A stretch of 64,000 nucleotides of DNA, from the NCBI GenBank assembly GCA_032716605.1, contig CM064538.1, positions 20,314,219 through 20,378,218 on the forward strand. Reading direction: 5' to 3'. Shown here in pieces: positions 21,911-32,699 of the stretch. This DNA is from Paralithodes platypus. Taxonomy: Eukaryota; Arthropoda; Malacostraca; Decapoda; Lithodidae. Below the pieces are notes generated by a model. The model worked only from the letters and a program-made list of their open reading frames with translations, was not told the DNA's origin and ran no database searches. Position 1 is the stretch's first letter, and the number at the start of each line of letters is the position of its first letter. The position numbers and the translations under genes are program-made.

Positions 21911-22401
21911 GGCAAGAATGTTAAGTGCGGGCGTACCGCCAGCCTTGTTTACACTACGCATTAGTGGCGTCGGACCTTTGCCATCATGTTCCCGTCTATT
22001 TTGATTGCCTTTGGATACAATAATACCCCCATGACATATTGTCATCATCATATATATTGCCAGCAGGGGGCAAATTACCGAAACAAAAAAATCGCCGTCA
22101 AAATAGACGCGAACTTAACCACAGCAATTGACAGATGTAAACATGACGGCGGCGGGGGAGGCGTCGGACCTTTACAATCATGTTCCCGTCTATTTTAAAT
22201 GCCATTGGAAACAATAATATGATAAGGGGGGCATGCCCCCCCCTCACCTTCCCATGACATATTGTCATCATCATGTACTGTATATTGCCAGCAGGGGGCA
22301 AATAACCGAAAACATTGCCGTCAAAATAGACGCGAAGTTAACCGCGGGCGATCGCCTAATGTAAACATTACGACCGTACGCCCGAACTCTACATCTATCC
22401 C
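21911..22401 (-). mobile_element. Family J element, inverted-orientation dimer J2
   Basis: From GGCAAGAATGTTAAGTGCGG to GAACTCTACATCTATCCC. The unit is repeated from about 22140 (GCGTCGGACCTTT.C.ATCATG recurs at 21967 and 22159). Flanks TAAATAAA and TAAATCAG share 6 of 8 bases, consistent with an old 8-bp target duplication. Confidence 0.75.
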
Positions 22402-22671
22402 TAAATCAGTTGGCCTAAGTAATGTTTGGTTAGTTTTAGGTATATCTAGCGATCCGCCTGCAGTCGTGTGTTTACACTGAGGAACGGATGATGTTCGAGT
22501 GTGGATCGACCCGCATATATCGTATTTTATGTCTATATTACATCTCGTAACTACAAAACTTGACGACTTTCCCTAGTTATGTACTATTCAAATAATTAAA
22601 GGTTTGGACAAGGTATTTTTATCCATATTCACTCATTAAACGTCTTAACCCCTCATTTTCCCTGAGCTTCA
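22402..22671. other. No gene recognised
   Basis: Spacer between J2 and J3; no open frame or repeat of note. Confidence 0.5.
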
Positions 22672-22679
22672 AAGCCATC

Positions 22680-22937
22680 GGGAAGGATGTAGTATCTGGG
22701 CATACAGTTGTCATGTTTACTGTACATAAGTCGACAGTAGATCACCAGCGGTTAAGTTCCCGGCTATTTTTTGTTATTTACCCCCTGCTGGCAATAGATA
22801 TGATGATGCCAATAAGTCATGGGGGCAATCAACCTATTATTGTAGCCCACGGCAGTCAAAATAGACGGGATCGTGATCGCGAGCGTCTGTGTTGTGTAAA
22901 CAAGGCAGGCGGTACGCCCGAATACTGCATCATTGCC
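22680..22937 (+). mobile_element. Family J element, copy J3
   Basis: A 258-bp single unit. GGGAAGGATGTAGTATCTGG at the left pairs with GAATACTGCATCATTGCC at the right. Flanks AAGCCATC and AAGCCTCC match at 7 of 8 positions, supporting an 8-bp duplication. Confidence 0.8.
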
Positions 22938-23205
22938 AAGCCTCCCCACTTGTTCTGTTGTTGTTTTAATATTCTCGGTGTAATGGGCCCGTATATTACT
23001 GATTTATAGGGTTTTACCATAATATTCTACTTGAATATACAGATACACCAGGTTTTTAGGTAAAAAAAATAAATAAATAAAAAATAAAACTGGCCAAAGT
23101 AACTACATTTTTACCGATCATTTATCTCTCGATGAAATGCTTCATTATACATATGTGCTGTCTGGAGCTGCAGTGGGGCAGGCTATGAATATTAGGGAAA
23201 ATATG
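22938..23205. other. No gene recognised
   Basis: Spacer between J3 and J4. Confidence 0.5.
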
Positions 23206-23466
23206 GGGAAGGATGTAGTATCCAGGCTTACGGTCGTCATGTTTACATAGGTCGTGCGGTCGCGGTTAAATTCCGTCTATTTTGACTGCTTTTATTCTGC
23301 AATTTTCCCCCTGCTGGCAAAATATATGATGATGACAATAAGTAATAGTGGGGGGGGGTACCCTATTATTGTATCCCAAGGCAGTTAAAATAGACAGGAA
23401 CGTGATTGCGAGCCTGTGAGTAGTGAAAACAAGACGGGCGATACGCCCGAATACTACATCTTTACC
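23206..23466 (+). mobile_element. Family J element, copy J4
   Basis: A 261-bp single unit. GGGAAGGATGTAGTATCCAG pairs with GAATACTACATCTTTACC. Flanks AAAATATG and AAAATGTT share 6 of 8 positions. The centre keeps CCCCCTGCTGGCAA and ATGATGATGACAATAAG. Confidence 0.8.
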
Positions 23467-24172
23467 AAAATGTTGGGTTAATTGAAAGACATAAAACAAT
23501 GATAATACTTAAAAAAATATAAAGTTGGCTTGGGTTTTTTTTGTTTTTTGTTTTTTTTATTTAAGGAAACCAAAATTGGAGAAACTTACTGGTAAGTTTT
23601 CTCAAAACTTCACTCAGATTTGTTGTACAGTACTGTACCAGTATTTTTTTTTTCTTGTAAATCATTCAAATTTCACTTTCATACATAAAATTGAGTATAA
23701 ATTCATGTATGAGGATATACTGTACTGTATTTTATAGACATTTTGATTAAATGTAAGACTTCCCAAACTGTTGAATTTTAACAATTTCCTAGGCTTGTTG
23801 GTAACTAAATTAAAACATTAAAACATGTAAGTACAAGTATACAATGACACTTACGAAATAAAAAATATAATTAGTAAGAATTTGTTTTATCTTTAACCCT
23901 TTCATAGAAATACTAACTTATTAGATTAATGCAATAAAGAGTATGTTCCCAGTTTATTTCCCTTATGCGATTATCCTATAACACTGCATTTTGTTGCATT
24001 CCATATACTGGTAATAAGCACTTTTTGCAGGTTCTCAGAGCATTACGGCTGAACTCCAGATATCTAGAATCTGCCCTATGCAGATATCTAGAATCTGCCC
24101 TATGCAGATTCTAGAAAATGTTAGTGGGCTGTTAATTTAAACCCCACGCTTCAATAATCTACCGGGTATGTA
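23467..24172. other. AT-rich spacer, no gene
   Basis: T-runs and stops in all frames. At 24056-24112 a TATCTAGAATCTGCCCTATG module of about 25 bp is repeated twice, with its inverse GCAGATTCTAGAAAA adjacent, forming a small hairpin. Confidence 0.5.
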
Positions 24173-24333
24173 CAGTCGTGGTCAGAATACACCTAATACA
24201 GTACAAGACAATGAACATTAACTAGTGAATCCCAGTAATTTGTCTGTGCGGTTCCAACAGTTTTCCAATATAGTTATCATGTGTATTATAATTATCTCTA
24301 CAAAAAAAATCCAGAAATTCATGACCACGACTA
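24173..24333. mobile_element. Tc1/mariner-like MITE
   Basis: CAGTCGTGGTCAGAATAC preceded by TA at 24171, and on the reverse strand TAGTCGTGGTCATGAATTTC after TA at 24334. The CAGTCGTGGTCA terminus and TA target site are characteristic of Tc1/mariner elements. At 161 bp it cannot encode a transposase. Confidence 0.75.
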
Positions 24334-24395
24334 TACATTAAGTATACGGTATAGCATAGCTTCTAATGGTAGTAAAATGTGAGACGTAAATATAT

Positions 24396-24433
24396 ACCGT
24401 ATATATATATATATATATATACATATATATATG
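24396..24433. repeat. (TA)n microsatellite
   Basis: CCGTATATATATATATATAT followed by ACATATATATATGC. Confidence 0.9.
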
Positions 24434-24515
24434 CATGTTTCTATCTTATCTCTATGCCTAACTATAAACTTGTATAGGAATAAACTCCATTCCATAGGAA
24501 TGGAGGGAGGTAGAA

Positions 24516-26185
24516 TAAACGGTAGTTGAAAGTCAGATAAGCAGAGAAGAAGTAAAAGAAGCAATCAATAGACTTAAAATGGGCAAAGCTGCTGGAGTAG
24601 ATAACATCCCAGGTGAAATGCTGAGATATGGAGGAGAAGAAGCTGTTGACATAATGCATAGGTTATGTAAATTAGCATGGGAAAAGGAAAGTGTACCAGA
24701 GGACTGGAGGAAAGCAGTGATAGTACCCTTGTACAAAGGGAAGGGTAGTAAAGAAGAGTGTAAGAATTATAGGGGAATTAGCTTGCTTAGCATACCTGGA
24801 AAGGTACACGCAAGAGTAGTAACAGAGAGGCTACAGAAGATAACGGATGACAAAATAGGCGAGGAACAGGGAGGTTTCAGAAAGGGCAGATAGCCTCAAT
24901 GTGATTGTTGGTAGAGAAGTATCTGGCCAAAAACAGAAAACTCTATGCAGCATTCATGGATTTGGAAAAAGCCTACGACAAAGTAGACTGGGAGGGCCTG
25001 TGGGATGTGTTAACAGTATATGGTGTGGGAGGAAAGTTGCTAATGGCAGTAAAATCTTTTTATAGGAATGCAATGGCAAATGTGAAGGTAGAGGATAAGT
25101 TAAGTGAAAGTTTTGAGGTCAGTGTAGGTGTAAGACAGGGATGTGTCATGTCAGCTTGGTTGTTCAATATATACATGGATGGAGTGATTAGGGAATGTAG
25201 GGCTGTATCAATGGGTGTGGGAGCTAGACTGTAATCAGAGGGAAGAACATGGAAGATTTTAACATGCCTATATGCGGACGATGCAGTCCTGTTGGCAGAA
25301 AATGCTGAAGAACTTCAGAGAGTGGTCACTGACTTTGACAGGGTATGTGAAAAGAGAAAGTTAAAGGTCAATGTAGGGAAATGTAAGGTAATGGTGTTTG
25401 AGAGAAGAATGCATGAAACCATAGATTTTAAGGAAAAATATAGAATCAAGAAAGAACACAAGAAAAGTTGTAAAATAAAATTGAAAAATGAAGTACTAGA
25501 AGAGGTTGAAAGTTTCAAGTATTTGGGAGCTGTACTATGCAAATATGGTAAAATGGAGAGTGAGATAAAAGAGAGAAAAATGCAAGGGAGAAAGGTGATT
25601 GGAGAACTTGATAGTATTCTCAAAGGAAGAATGGTTAGCCAGGAAGTCAAAAAGTCACTGAGAAACAGTGTGCTGCTCTCAACACTCTCGTATGGAAGCG
25701 AGACATGGACGGCAAGTGACGAGGACCTCTTCAAACTGAGACCTGTGGATATGAGCTTTTTCAGAATGGCAGCTGGCATGAATAGGCTAGATGGGCCAAG
25801 TAATAGGGAAGTGTACGAGTCCTTTGGAATGGAAGAGCAGGCTTTGGGCATTGATTGTGGTGTGGTTGAGTGGATAAAGAGAAGTACTTTGAGGTGGTAT
25901 AGTCATGTTCAGAGAATGGATGAAGACAGAATGCCAAGAAAGATATATGGGAGTCAGGTGAGTGGAACCGCTAGTAGTGGAAGACCACCTATGGTATGGG
26001 AAAAGAAAGTGGAAAAATATATTGAAGAAAAACTTCCACGTAGTGGAAGGGGCATTGTGGCACGGGCAGGGGAGGCATGTCTTGACAAAGTAGCTTGGAG
26101 ACGTTTCTGTCATGGTCATCCTCTAGTGGGGGTTTCCCAGGGGGAAACAAGGCGTCGGAGATGATATGATGATGATGATGTGTTA
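24516..26185 (+). pseudogene. Non-LTR retrotransposon reverse transcriptase, broken copy
   Basis: Three conceptual blocks of one ORF2. Block 1 (24522-24893): REEVKEAINRLKMGKAAGVD, then LYKGKG, NYRGISLLS and EEQGGFRKGR. Block 2 (24905-25231): AAFMDLEKAYDKVDWEGLW and GVRQGCVMSAWLFNIYMDG. Block 3 (25235-26164): catalytic YADD at 25271-25282, LKVNVGKCKVMVFE, ESFKYLGAVL, TLSYGSETWT and a basic tail. Blocks 2 and 3 are in the same frame, separated by one TAA at 25232. Between blocks 1 and 2 there is a frameshift with loss of about ten residues. The N-terminal endonuclease is missing, so the copy is 5'-truncated. It ends in (GAT)n at 26161-26180, a microsatellite-type LINE tail. The clade is not resolved. 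Confidence 0.85.
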
Positions 26186-27610
26186 GGTGAAACCCTATCA
26201 GTACTTTCAATGTTGTATAATGTACAGTATATACTGGTACTGTACTGTTTTATCTTGGGGTTAAGAGTGTATCACCTGTATTTTTATATTTATGAATACC
26301 GGTACTACTGAAATAATATCAATATCTTTGATACTATTTTTTTTCCTTCCCAGGAATACCCTACTAAAGGATGACCATGGTGGGAACACCTCCAGCTTTT
26401 TTTTGTCCAGACATGCCCCTTATGCCCATCCCAAAATGGTCCCCATTTAATGTTTTGTTTGTTCACTTGCTCATACCCAGGCTATAGGTCAATCACTCTG
26501 ATGTAAATGCTGGAAAGTACAACTGATCAACAGATCTGTCATACTTTAAAGCAAATATGTTTCTTTTATTATAAAATGTGTTGCATAATGTTTATGATGG
26601 GCATCACAGCCTACCTCACTGCAAAGTTTTACCTATAGTGTTATCTACTCTAGTGTTCCACATTTTCTAACAATAAGACAGAATAACATGCATACAGGCA
26701 TACCATACCATCACCCTCCATCTTCTACTCATATAAGCTCCTTATTATACCACCTGACACATCTTCAGTATTTCCTCTTCTAACTTGCTTTTCAATTACA
26801 GTACAGTAGGCCTACTGTTTATAGTATGACTTCATATTGCACCATTTTATCCTTTAGCAGGGTCATCCTTTGAGTATACTTATCATAAGTGTTTTAGTAC
26901 AGTATATAAATTCACACTATAGTATGATGTCTGTTACTATCTGGTCAAAAGTGATATTTGTTTTCTTGTTCACCTATTTCTCTATATGTATAGCTGGTAC
27001 AGAATAATAAGCATAGGCTAAAGCTACTCTAAAAATCTATATGCTAAGATGATCAAATTTTGTTATCTGTAGTTTTCTATTTTGAAGAATCTGGTTTAGT
27101 CACAAAATTCAAACTTTAAACTTTGAAGGTGTGACAAAATATTGACATAATTATGTATATTCACTTCAGAAAAATTAAAAGAAAATAATTGTGATCAGCA
27201 GTACATTATGTATGATAAAACATATTCTAGTTACAGTACGGTACTGTACTTTTAAAGGCATTACACTTACTCATTCAGTTTTCTCTTTGTATTTGTCCAT
27301 ATTGTTGCCTATAAACATAGTAGACAGCCTGAAGATTCCACGGGCATAAGGCAACAGATCTAAACCCTGGATGATCAATCATGCAGTCAGGTATGGGTTC
27401 AGCCTCACAACATTCTTTCCTGCTGATCTACAAGTACAGTATCCTGGCTACACCAACATGTCAAGAAAATACCCCCTATATCGTCACCAATTCATAGCAT
27501 AAAAGATGCCCGGCCATATTCAAAGATGCTGTGAACTACCGGTACCGAATAGCTGCTCTCTCCAATCAAGTGACGTTTATAAATAAAGTGTCGCCATCTA
27601 GTGTTGTCAA
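26186..27610. other. No gene recognised
   Basis: AT-rich spacer of 1.4 kb with many ACAGTA/TACTGT words and no open frame above 60 codons with motifs. No TTAA-bounded element was recognised here. Confidence 0.5.
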
Positions 27611-28400
27611 CGACAGGGTTGTGTAATGTCACCGTGGCTGTTTAATGGTGTGGTGAGGGAGGTGAAAATGAGAACTATGGGTAGAGGATTGGGTTTAGTA
27701 GGAAAGAGTGGTATATATTTGGAGTTCTACCAGTTGCTGTTTGCTGATGATATAGCATTGGTAGCAGATTCTGAAGAGAAACTGCAGCGAGAAGTCAAAG
27801 AGTTTGGTGTGGTATGTCGGAGGGGGAATCTGAGATTGAACATCAATAAAAGTAAAGTGATGGTGTGTAGAGGTGCTTGTAGGGGGAATCTAGATGTGAG
27901 ACTGGATGATGAAATACTGGAACAAGTTGAGTGTTTTAAATATCTTGGAGGAATGATAAGCAAGGACACATGTGTGGAAATGAAAGTAAAAGAGAGAGTA
28001 TGTGAAGGAAAGAAAGTTTTCGGAGCAATGGTAAGTATGTGGAAGGTGAGACATCTCGGAATGAAAGCTAAAAGTGCAATGTATCAAGGGATAGTTGTAC
28101 CAACAGTTATGTATGGGGCTGAGACATGGGCTTTGAAGGCAAAAGAGAGAAGGAAGTTGGATGTGATGAGAGATGAGCCAGAAGGGTCCTGTGCTGGTAT
28201 GGACATGTTGAGCGAATGGGATATGAAAGGCTTACAAAGAGAGTACTGTATATGAGTCAGCTACAAAGGGAGGGAGGAAGACTTACCTCCGTTGAGATGG
28301 AGTGATTGTGGAGTACAAGCGTTGAAAGATAGAGAGATGACTGTAGAACAGGCAAGAGCAGTGGTAATAAATAGGAATGATTAGAGAATGCTTGTGAATA
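27611..28400 (+). pseudogene. Second LINE reverse transcriptase relic, 3' part
   Basis: Starts abruptly at RQGCVMSPWLFN, with a few residues deleted before GVVREVK. It continues through the catalytic FADD at about 27741, LVADSEEKLQREVKEFG, LNINKSKVMVCRG, CFKYLGGMISKD and PTVMYGAETW, to a stop at 28255. Beyond that, other frames retain LRWSDCGVQALKDREMTVEQ, which shows frameshifts in the C-terminal part. It belongs to the same broad LINE group as 24516-26185 but is too different to be a recent duplicate. 5'-truncated. Confidence 0.82.
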
Positions 28401-29045
28401 GTTGAGAGATAGCGCGGGCGTTGGGTCAGGCGCCAGTTGGACTAGATAATGTGTAGTCCATCAAGCGTCTGGCCCGGGGAGCCAGTGTATAATTATGAAG
28501 GGTCATGTCTGGATGTGAGGTGGGCGGGCATTGTGGTGTGCCCCGCTGCGTGTCTGCATGCTAAGACCGGAACCTCTCCGGGAGGGCTGGGGCCAGTGAA
28601 ATGCTGGAGGCCCCTAGTGATCTTTGGTCTCTGGGTCTTTTCCTAGGTGATCTAGATGTGTGTGAATATATATTTGTTAAGACCATCTCAAGCTATGGGG
28701 TATGTCCCTGTGTATGAACATACATCTATTGTGGCAGAAAGGAAGCAACAAACACCTTGAAGCTCCATTGTCTCCATCTCATCTAGTGCGACACATGAAG
28801 CACCCATCATCTCAAAGCTTCAATTGATAATCCTGGGGCCTCGTACGAGTTACAGGCTATTGAAAAGCCTACAGTCCAGAAGTTGAGACAGAAAAACAAA
28901 ATAATAATATAATAACAATAAATGATGACCAAGTCTTCACATACAGCATATACACTGTACAGTACCGGTACTGTATAATCTCATTTCTTCTGTATGAGCA
29001 AAGGTAGCCAGGGTAACAAAAACAAAATATATACATACTTTATAA
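28401..29045. other. Probable LINE 3' untranslated region, then spacer
   Basis: 28400-28640 is GC-richer than its surroundings (GCCCGGGGAGCCAGTG, CTCCGGGAGGGCTGGGGCC) and follows directly on the RT relic, so it may be its 3' UTR. No tail was identified. The rest is spacer. Confidence 0.4.
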
Positions 29046-29059
29046 TTATACCAGGTATA

Positions 29060-29205
29060 GCCTATACTGTACATGAACGAAGGCGGTGCTGGTTTGGGGG
29101 GAGGGGCGTCGACTGACTGGGGACAGAGGTGCACGGGGGCGGTTCGTTCGTGGCCACCCCTTCGGGGATCACGGCGTCAGGCAATAGATAGATAGATAGA
29201 TAGCC
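29060..29205 (+). mobile_element. SINE-like 3' end with (GATA)n tail
   Basis: GGCCACCCCTTCGGGGATCA, then CGGCGTCAGGCAATAGATAG and further GATA units. The reverse complement of 36737-36790 shows the same order (GGCCACCC, GGCGTCCGGCAATAG, then (ATAG)n), so this is a dispersed retroposon 3' end. Confidence 0.6.
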
Positions 29206-29663
29206 TATACTGTATATATTTTCCCACCAACTTTACAATGTTTTTTTTTTTGTTTTTAGCCTATTCAGTACGGTACCGGTATATATTTGTGTGATTGATT
29301 TGGGATTTGTTTCCTACCTACTTTAATGATATCTCTTAAGTGCCATATTATTTTTTTTTTTTTTGAAATACCTTTCATATTGCCTTGATGACGGTAGGTC
29401 TACAAAATACCGTGAAAGGTCAAAAGTGTACCCCCAGTCCAAAGTCACCCCACTTTACAATACTGTACCGTACCTGTCTTAGCAGAACTACTCTACACAG
29501 CAAATAAACTTTATATTTGGTTCCAAATTTGCTAATCCTTTTAAAATATTACATACTGGCATAGTGAAGTTTCAATAGGTGTGAAGATATACTACTAAGT
29601 TTGTGTGAATAGGCCTATACTTAGGCACATATCCCATAGCTAGGGGTGGCCGACTCGAAACAG
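29206..29663. other. No gene recognised
   Basis: AT-rich spacer with T-runs. Confidence 0.5.
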
Positions 29664-31540
29664 TTGTTGTTGTTGTTGTTCCCTAAGCTGCCTGGCCGAA
29701 CAGCCCCGAGTCCCTAAGGAAGGCCATGGCCACGGTCGGGCTTTCCCACAGAGCTCTCAAAGAGTGTATATTGTGTTGTTGGCATAAGTGGTTGTGTGAA
29801 ATGCAGTCTTCTATGATGAGTTTAATGGTATGGGGTGCTGTGTTACAACCCGGGCAGGTGTCGACGACGGAGTCATCCAGTCTCTTCTGATAGCTCAGAA
29901 GAGCCGGATGGTGTCAGCATCTCAGCCTGGCCAGGTGGACTCTGTCCTCGCGAGGAAGGGAGGATTCAGAAGGATGGATTTCGGGAGGTCGTGCTTGCAG
30001 CTGGGTGTTGTCTATGAGTGAGTGAATGGAACGGCGAGTGATATGAGTATGGATGTGCTTCCGGAAGTTGGTTTGGGGTGGGCAGGGAGGGAGAGAAGAC
30101 AGTATTTGTGTGTGATAGCGTGTGCTGGGTGTTGTTTTGATATTTCTTGGTGTCTGTGGGTGTGTAACCATGTAGTGTAGTGGGTGGTGTTGATTCGTGG
30201 AGGCTGCTGCCAGGAATTGTGTGACTCTCATGTCTAGATGATCTTTGACTTTGAGGACTTTGGTTTCTTGATGTAGCTGATCTGTGGGTGTCGTAGCTGT
30301 GCATCCTGTGATGATTTTCAGGGCTTTATTTTGAATGGTCTGTAAGGTCTTATGATGTGTTTCAGCTAGGTTGGAAGCCCAGGCCGGGCTTGCGTATTCC
30401 ATAACTGATCTTATGTATTGTTTGTAGACTGTGGTGGTGGTTTCTTTGTTGTGTCCAAATTTCGTGTGGGCAAGTGATCTGAGGACGTTAAGTCTGGGTG
30501 TCAGTTTCTTTTTCGTGTTTGTGGTATGCTGTTTGAATGTCATTTGGGTGTCGTATGTTACTCCTAGGATTTTGGGTGTGTGTGTTAGGGGTGTGTTGTT
30601 TATGTTGAGTCCCGGGACGTAATCGTGCTCTCCTGTCCAGCTTGTGAGGAGGGTTGCAGTGGATTTAGCTGGGGCTAAATTGAGTCTGTTTGTAGTGCAC
30701 CATTCATGTAATGTGTCGAGATAGTCTTGAAGAAGTCTTGTTGCTGTGTCTGGGTTTTGGTGCGTGCTTGTGAGTGTTATGTCGTCTGCGTAGGAGGCTA
30801 TGGTTATTTGGGGTGAATTTGGTGTATTTATATCATGCATGTACAGATTGAAGAGTGCGGGCGACAGGACGGATCCTTGCGGGACTCCGTTTGGGAAATT
30901 TCTAATGCTAGATGACTGACCGGCAAAAGATACGTGTGCACATCTGCCTGCTAAGAAGTTGGCCAGCCATCTTTTTGTGTTGTTGTGCATGTATGTGTTG
31001 TAGATTTTGTTTGTTAGGTTGTGGCGGGGGATGGCATCGAAGGCTTTACTAATGTCGAGTGTGGCAAGTACTGATCTGTGTGGTGGTCTAGCTGAGTTGA
31101 TGCCGTCAAAAGCTCTTTGTGTAAGGTCTGTAAGAAGAGTGTTTGTGGAGTGCAATGGCCTGAAGCCGTGTTGTGTTGGAGAATGGGGTAAGTCAGGTGT
31201 CATCAGTTGTAGTACAAGGTGCTCTATGACTTTGGAGGGGGTACAAAGGAGTGTGGCGGTGATAGGGCAAAGATAGGGCGGTGTGAGGAGGGTAGCGTGG
31301 GGTCTTTGTTAGGTTTGGGGAATGTGATGATGCCATGCTTCCAGATGTCTGGTATTGTGTTGTGTGAGTAGCTGTAGTTTGATATGTTAGTGAGTGCTTG
31401 TATGCCTTGTGGTCCCAGGTGTCTGAGGTGAATGTTGCTTATGTTGTCTAGGCCACAGGCGGGTTAGAGCTTGAGATTGTTGATGATATGCTTTGTCTGG
31501 TTGTTGGTGAAGGGTGTATAGTCAGGGCGTTTACGCCGTG
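29664..31540 (-). pseudogene. Best-preserved LINE reverse transcriptase (minus strand)
   Basis: A 429-codon open frame at 29914-31203 carries HGFRPLHST (residues 12-20), catalytic LDISKAFD (49-56), GVPQGSVLSPALFNLYMHDI (106-125), YADD (138-141), LNLAPAKSTATLLT and TVYKQYIRSVMEYASPAW. It ends RVHLARLRC; the next codon is TGA where Gly is expected, and the same frame then runs on to TAG at 29683 through CPGCNTAPHTIKLIIEDC and LWESPTVAMAFLRDSGLFGQ. Upstream, one frameshift near 31275 and a TAA at about 31468 separate GLDNISNIHLRHLGPQGIQA and PDIWKHGIITFPKPNKDP from the main frame. The 3' end has an (AAC)n tail at 29664-29680. This is Jockey/I-like from its motifs; the clade is inferred. An endonuclease is absent. 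Confidence 0.88.
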
Positions 31541-31755
31541 GGACCACCTCCCGAAACTGCCGACCCTCCCGTCCGGGGACAAGATCACCGACAGTGGAGG
31601 ACAGCAGACTGCCGACCGTGGGGAGCAGTTTCCGGGAGCCAAACCGCCACAACTATCCCCTGACCCCTCCCTGGGGGCACGCGTCCTTGGAGCGGCTGCG
31701 GTCGCGCCGGGCAATTCTCACTCGAGACAGTTACTGCATATACCGTACTGTTGAA
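31541..31755 (-). pseudogene. Possible upstream part of the minus-strand LINE
   Basis: GC-rich DNA directly 5' of the RT relic, open on the minus strand in two frames. No motif is recognised. It ends at the hAT-like MITE whose target duplication lies at 31756. Confidence 0.35.
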
Positions 31756-31763
31756 GTTATAAC

Positions 31764-32212
31764 CAGGGAGGGAGTATTCGTATTCGAATGCATTCGAATA
31801 CAGTAATTCAGGGTATTCGTATTCAAATTCTTGTAAATAAAAGTAAAAGTATGTGCATTCGTATTCAAATATTTGGACAAATTATTTGTATTCTTAGAAT
31901 AATATGGCGAATACAAAGAGAGCGAGAGCAAGAGAGAGCTGTCATCGTTCGTATCTCGTCATATTCACAAATTTGATACCATACCATATATCTAGTTACT
32001 ACACTATATAAGTTTAAATACCAGTATTGAATACAGGTAGTGTCTGTTATCAGTCATAAAATAGTTAACCATTGCATAAGCTACAGTAATTAGCTAGGCC
32101 TATAGTAACAAAGTTAATTAATTTATGGAAAAGTATTCATGACTGCATTCATGAATACTTTCATAAATTATTCGTATTTGAATACTGAACTCTTGTATTC
32201 ACTCCATCCCTG
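31764..32212. mobile_element. hAT-type MITE with exact 8-bp target duplication
   Basis: A 449-bp element. Ends are CAGGGAGGGAGTATTCG and, on the reverse strand, CAGGGATGGAGTGAATAC, with the flanking duplication GTTATAAC exact on both sides (31756 and 32213). CAGGG ends and an 8-bp duplication are hAT hallmarks. The interior is full of ATTCGTATTC/GAATACGAAT words. No transposase. Confidence 0.9.
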
Positions 32213-32220
32213 GTTATAAC

Positions 32221-32436
32221 AACATGAATGTATTCGTACATTTATTATTTCTTGACAGCATTTAGACTCCTCATAGGTGTCCATCACATCACAATTCCCA
32301 CACAGACACCTGCAATTATCTAGAGTTTTAATGTGGTAAAAGAATGGTACAGTACCGTATCACAAACTGCTAACAAGCAACCGTACCAGTACTTATACTG
32401 TATTACCAAACTATACCACATAACAAAATATACTAG
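32221..32436. other. No gene recognised
   Basis: Spacer between the hAT MITE and element I. Confidence 0.5.
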
Positions 32437-32440
32437 TTAA

Positions 32441-32660
32441 CCCATGAACTGCTAGAACCTGTACAAAGAAAAGGGTATAGTTAAGGGGGGGGGGGGGGGA
32501 GGGGGGGGGGAAGGATGAGTGAAGGATGTGGCATGGAGAGATGCCACTACTTTCTATGTGTCGCCCAATTTTGAGACATTTCCCGGCACTGGCACAGTAT
32601 TTGATTTGATGTACATGTTTACATACCGTGCCTGGCGGAAGGAACATAGTAGTTCCTGGG
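32441..32660 (+). mobile_element. Family I TTAA element (piggyBac-like ends)
   Basis: A 220-bp insertion with TTAA at 32437 and 32661. Ends are CCCATGAACTGCTA and, on the reverse strand, CCCAGGAACTACTA, 12 of 14 matching. It contains a G-run of about 25 at 32486-32511. Non-coding. Confidence 0.75.
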
Positions 32661-32699
32661 TTAATAAGCTATGCAACTGTGGACGTATGTGTGGGGAGG

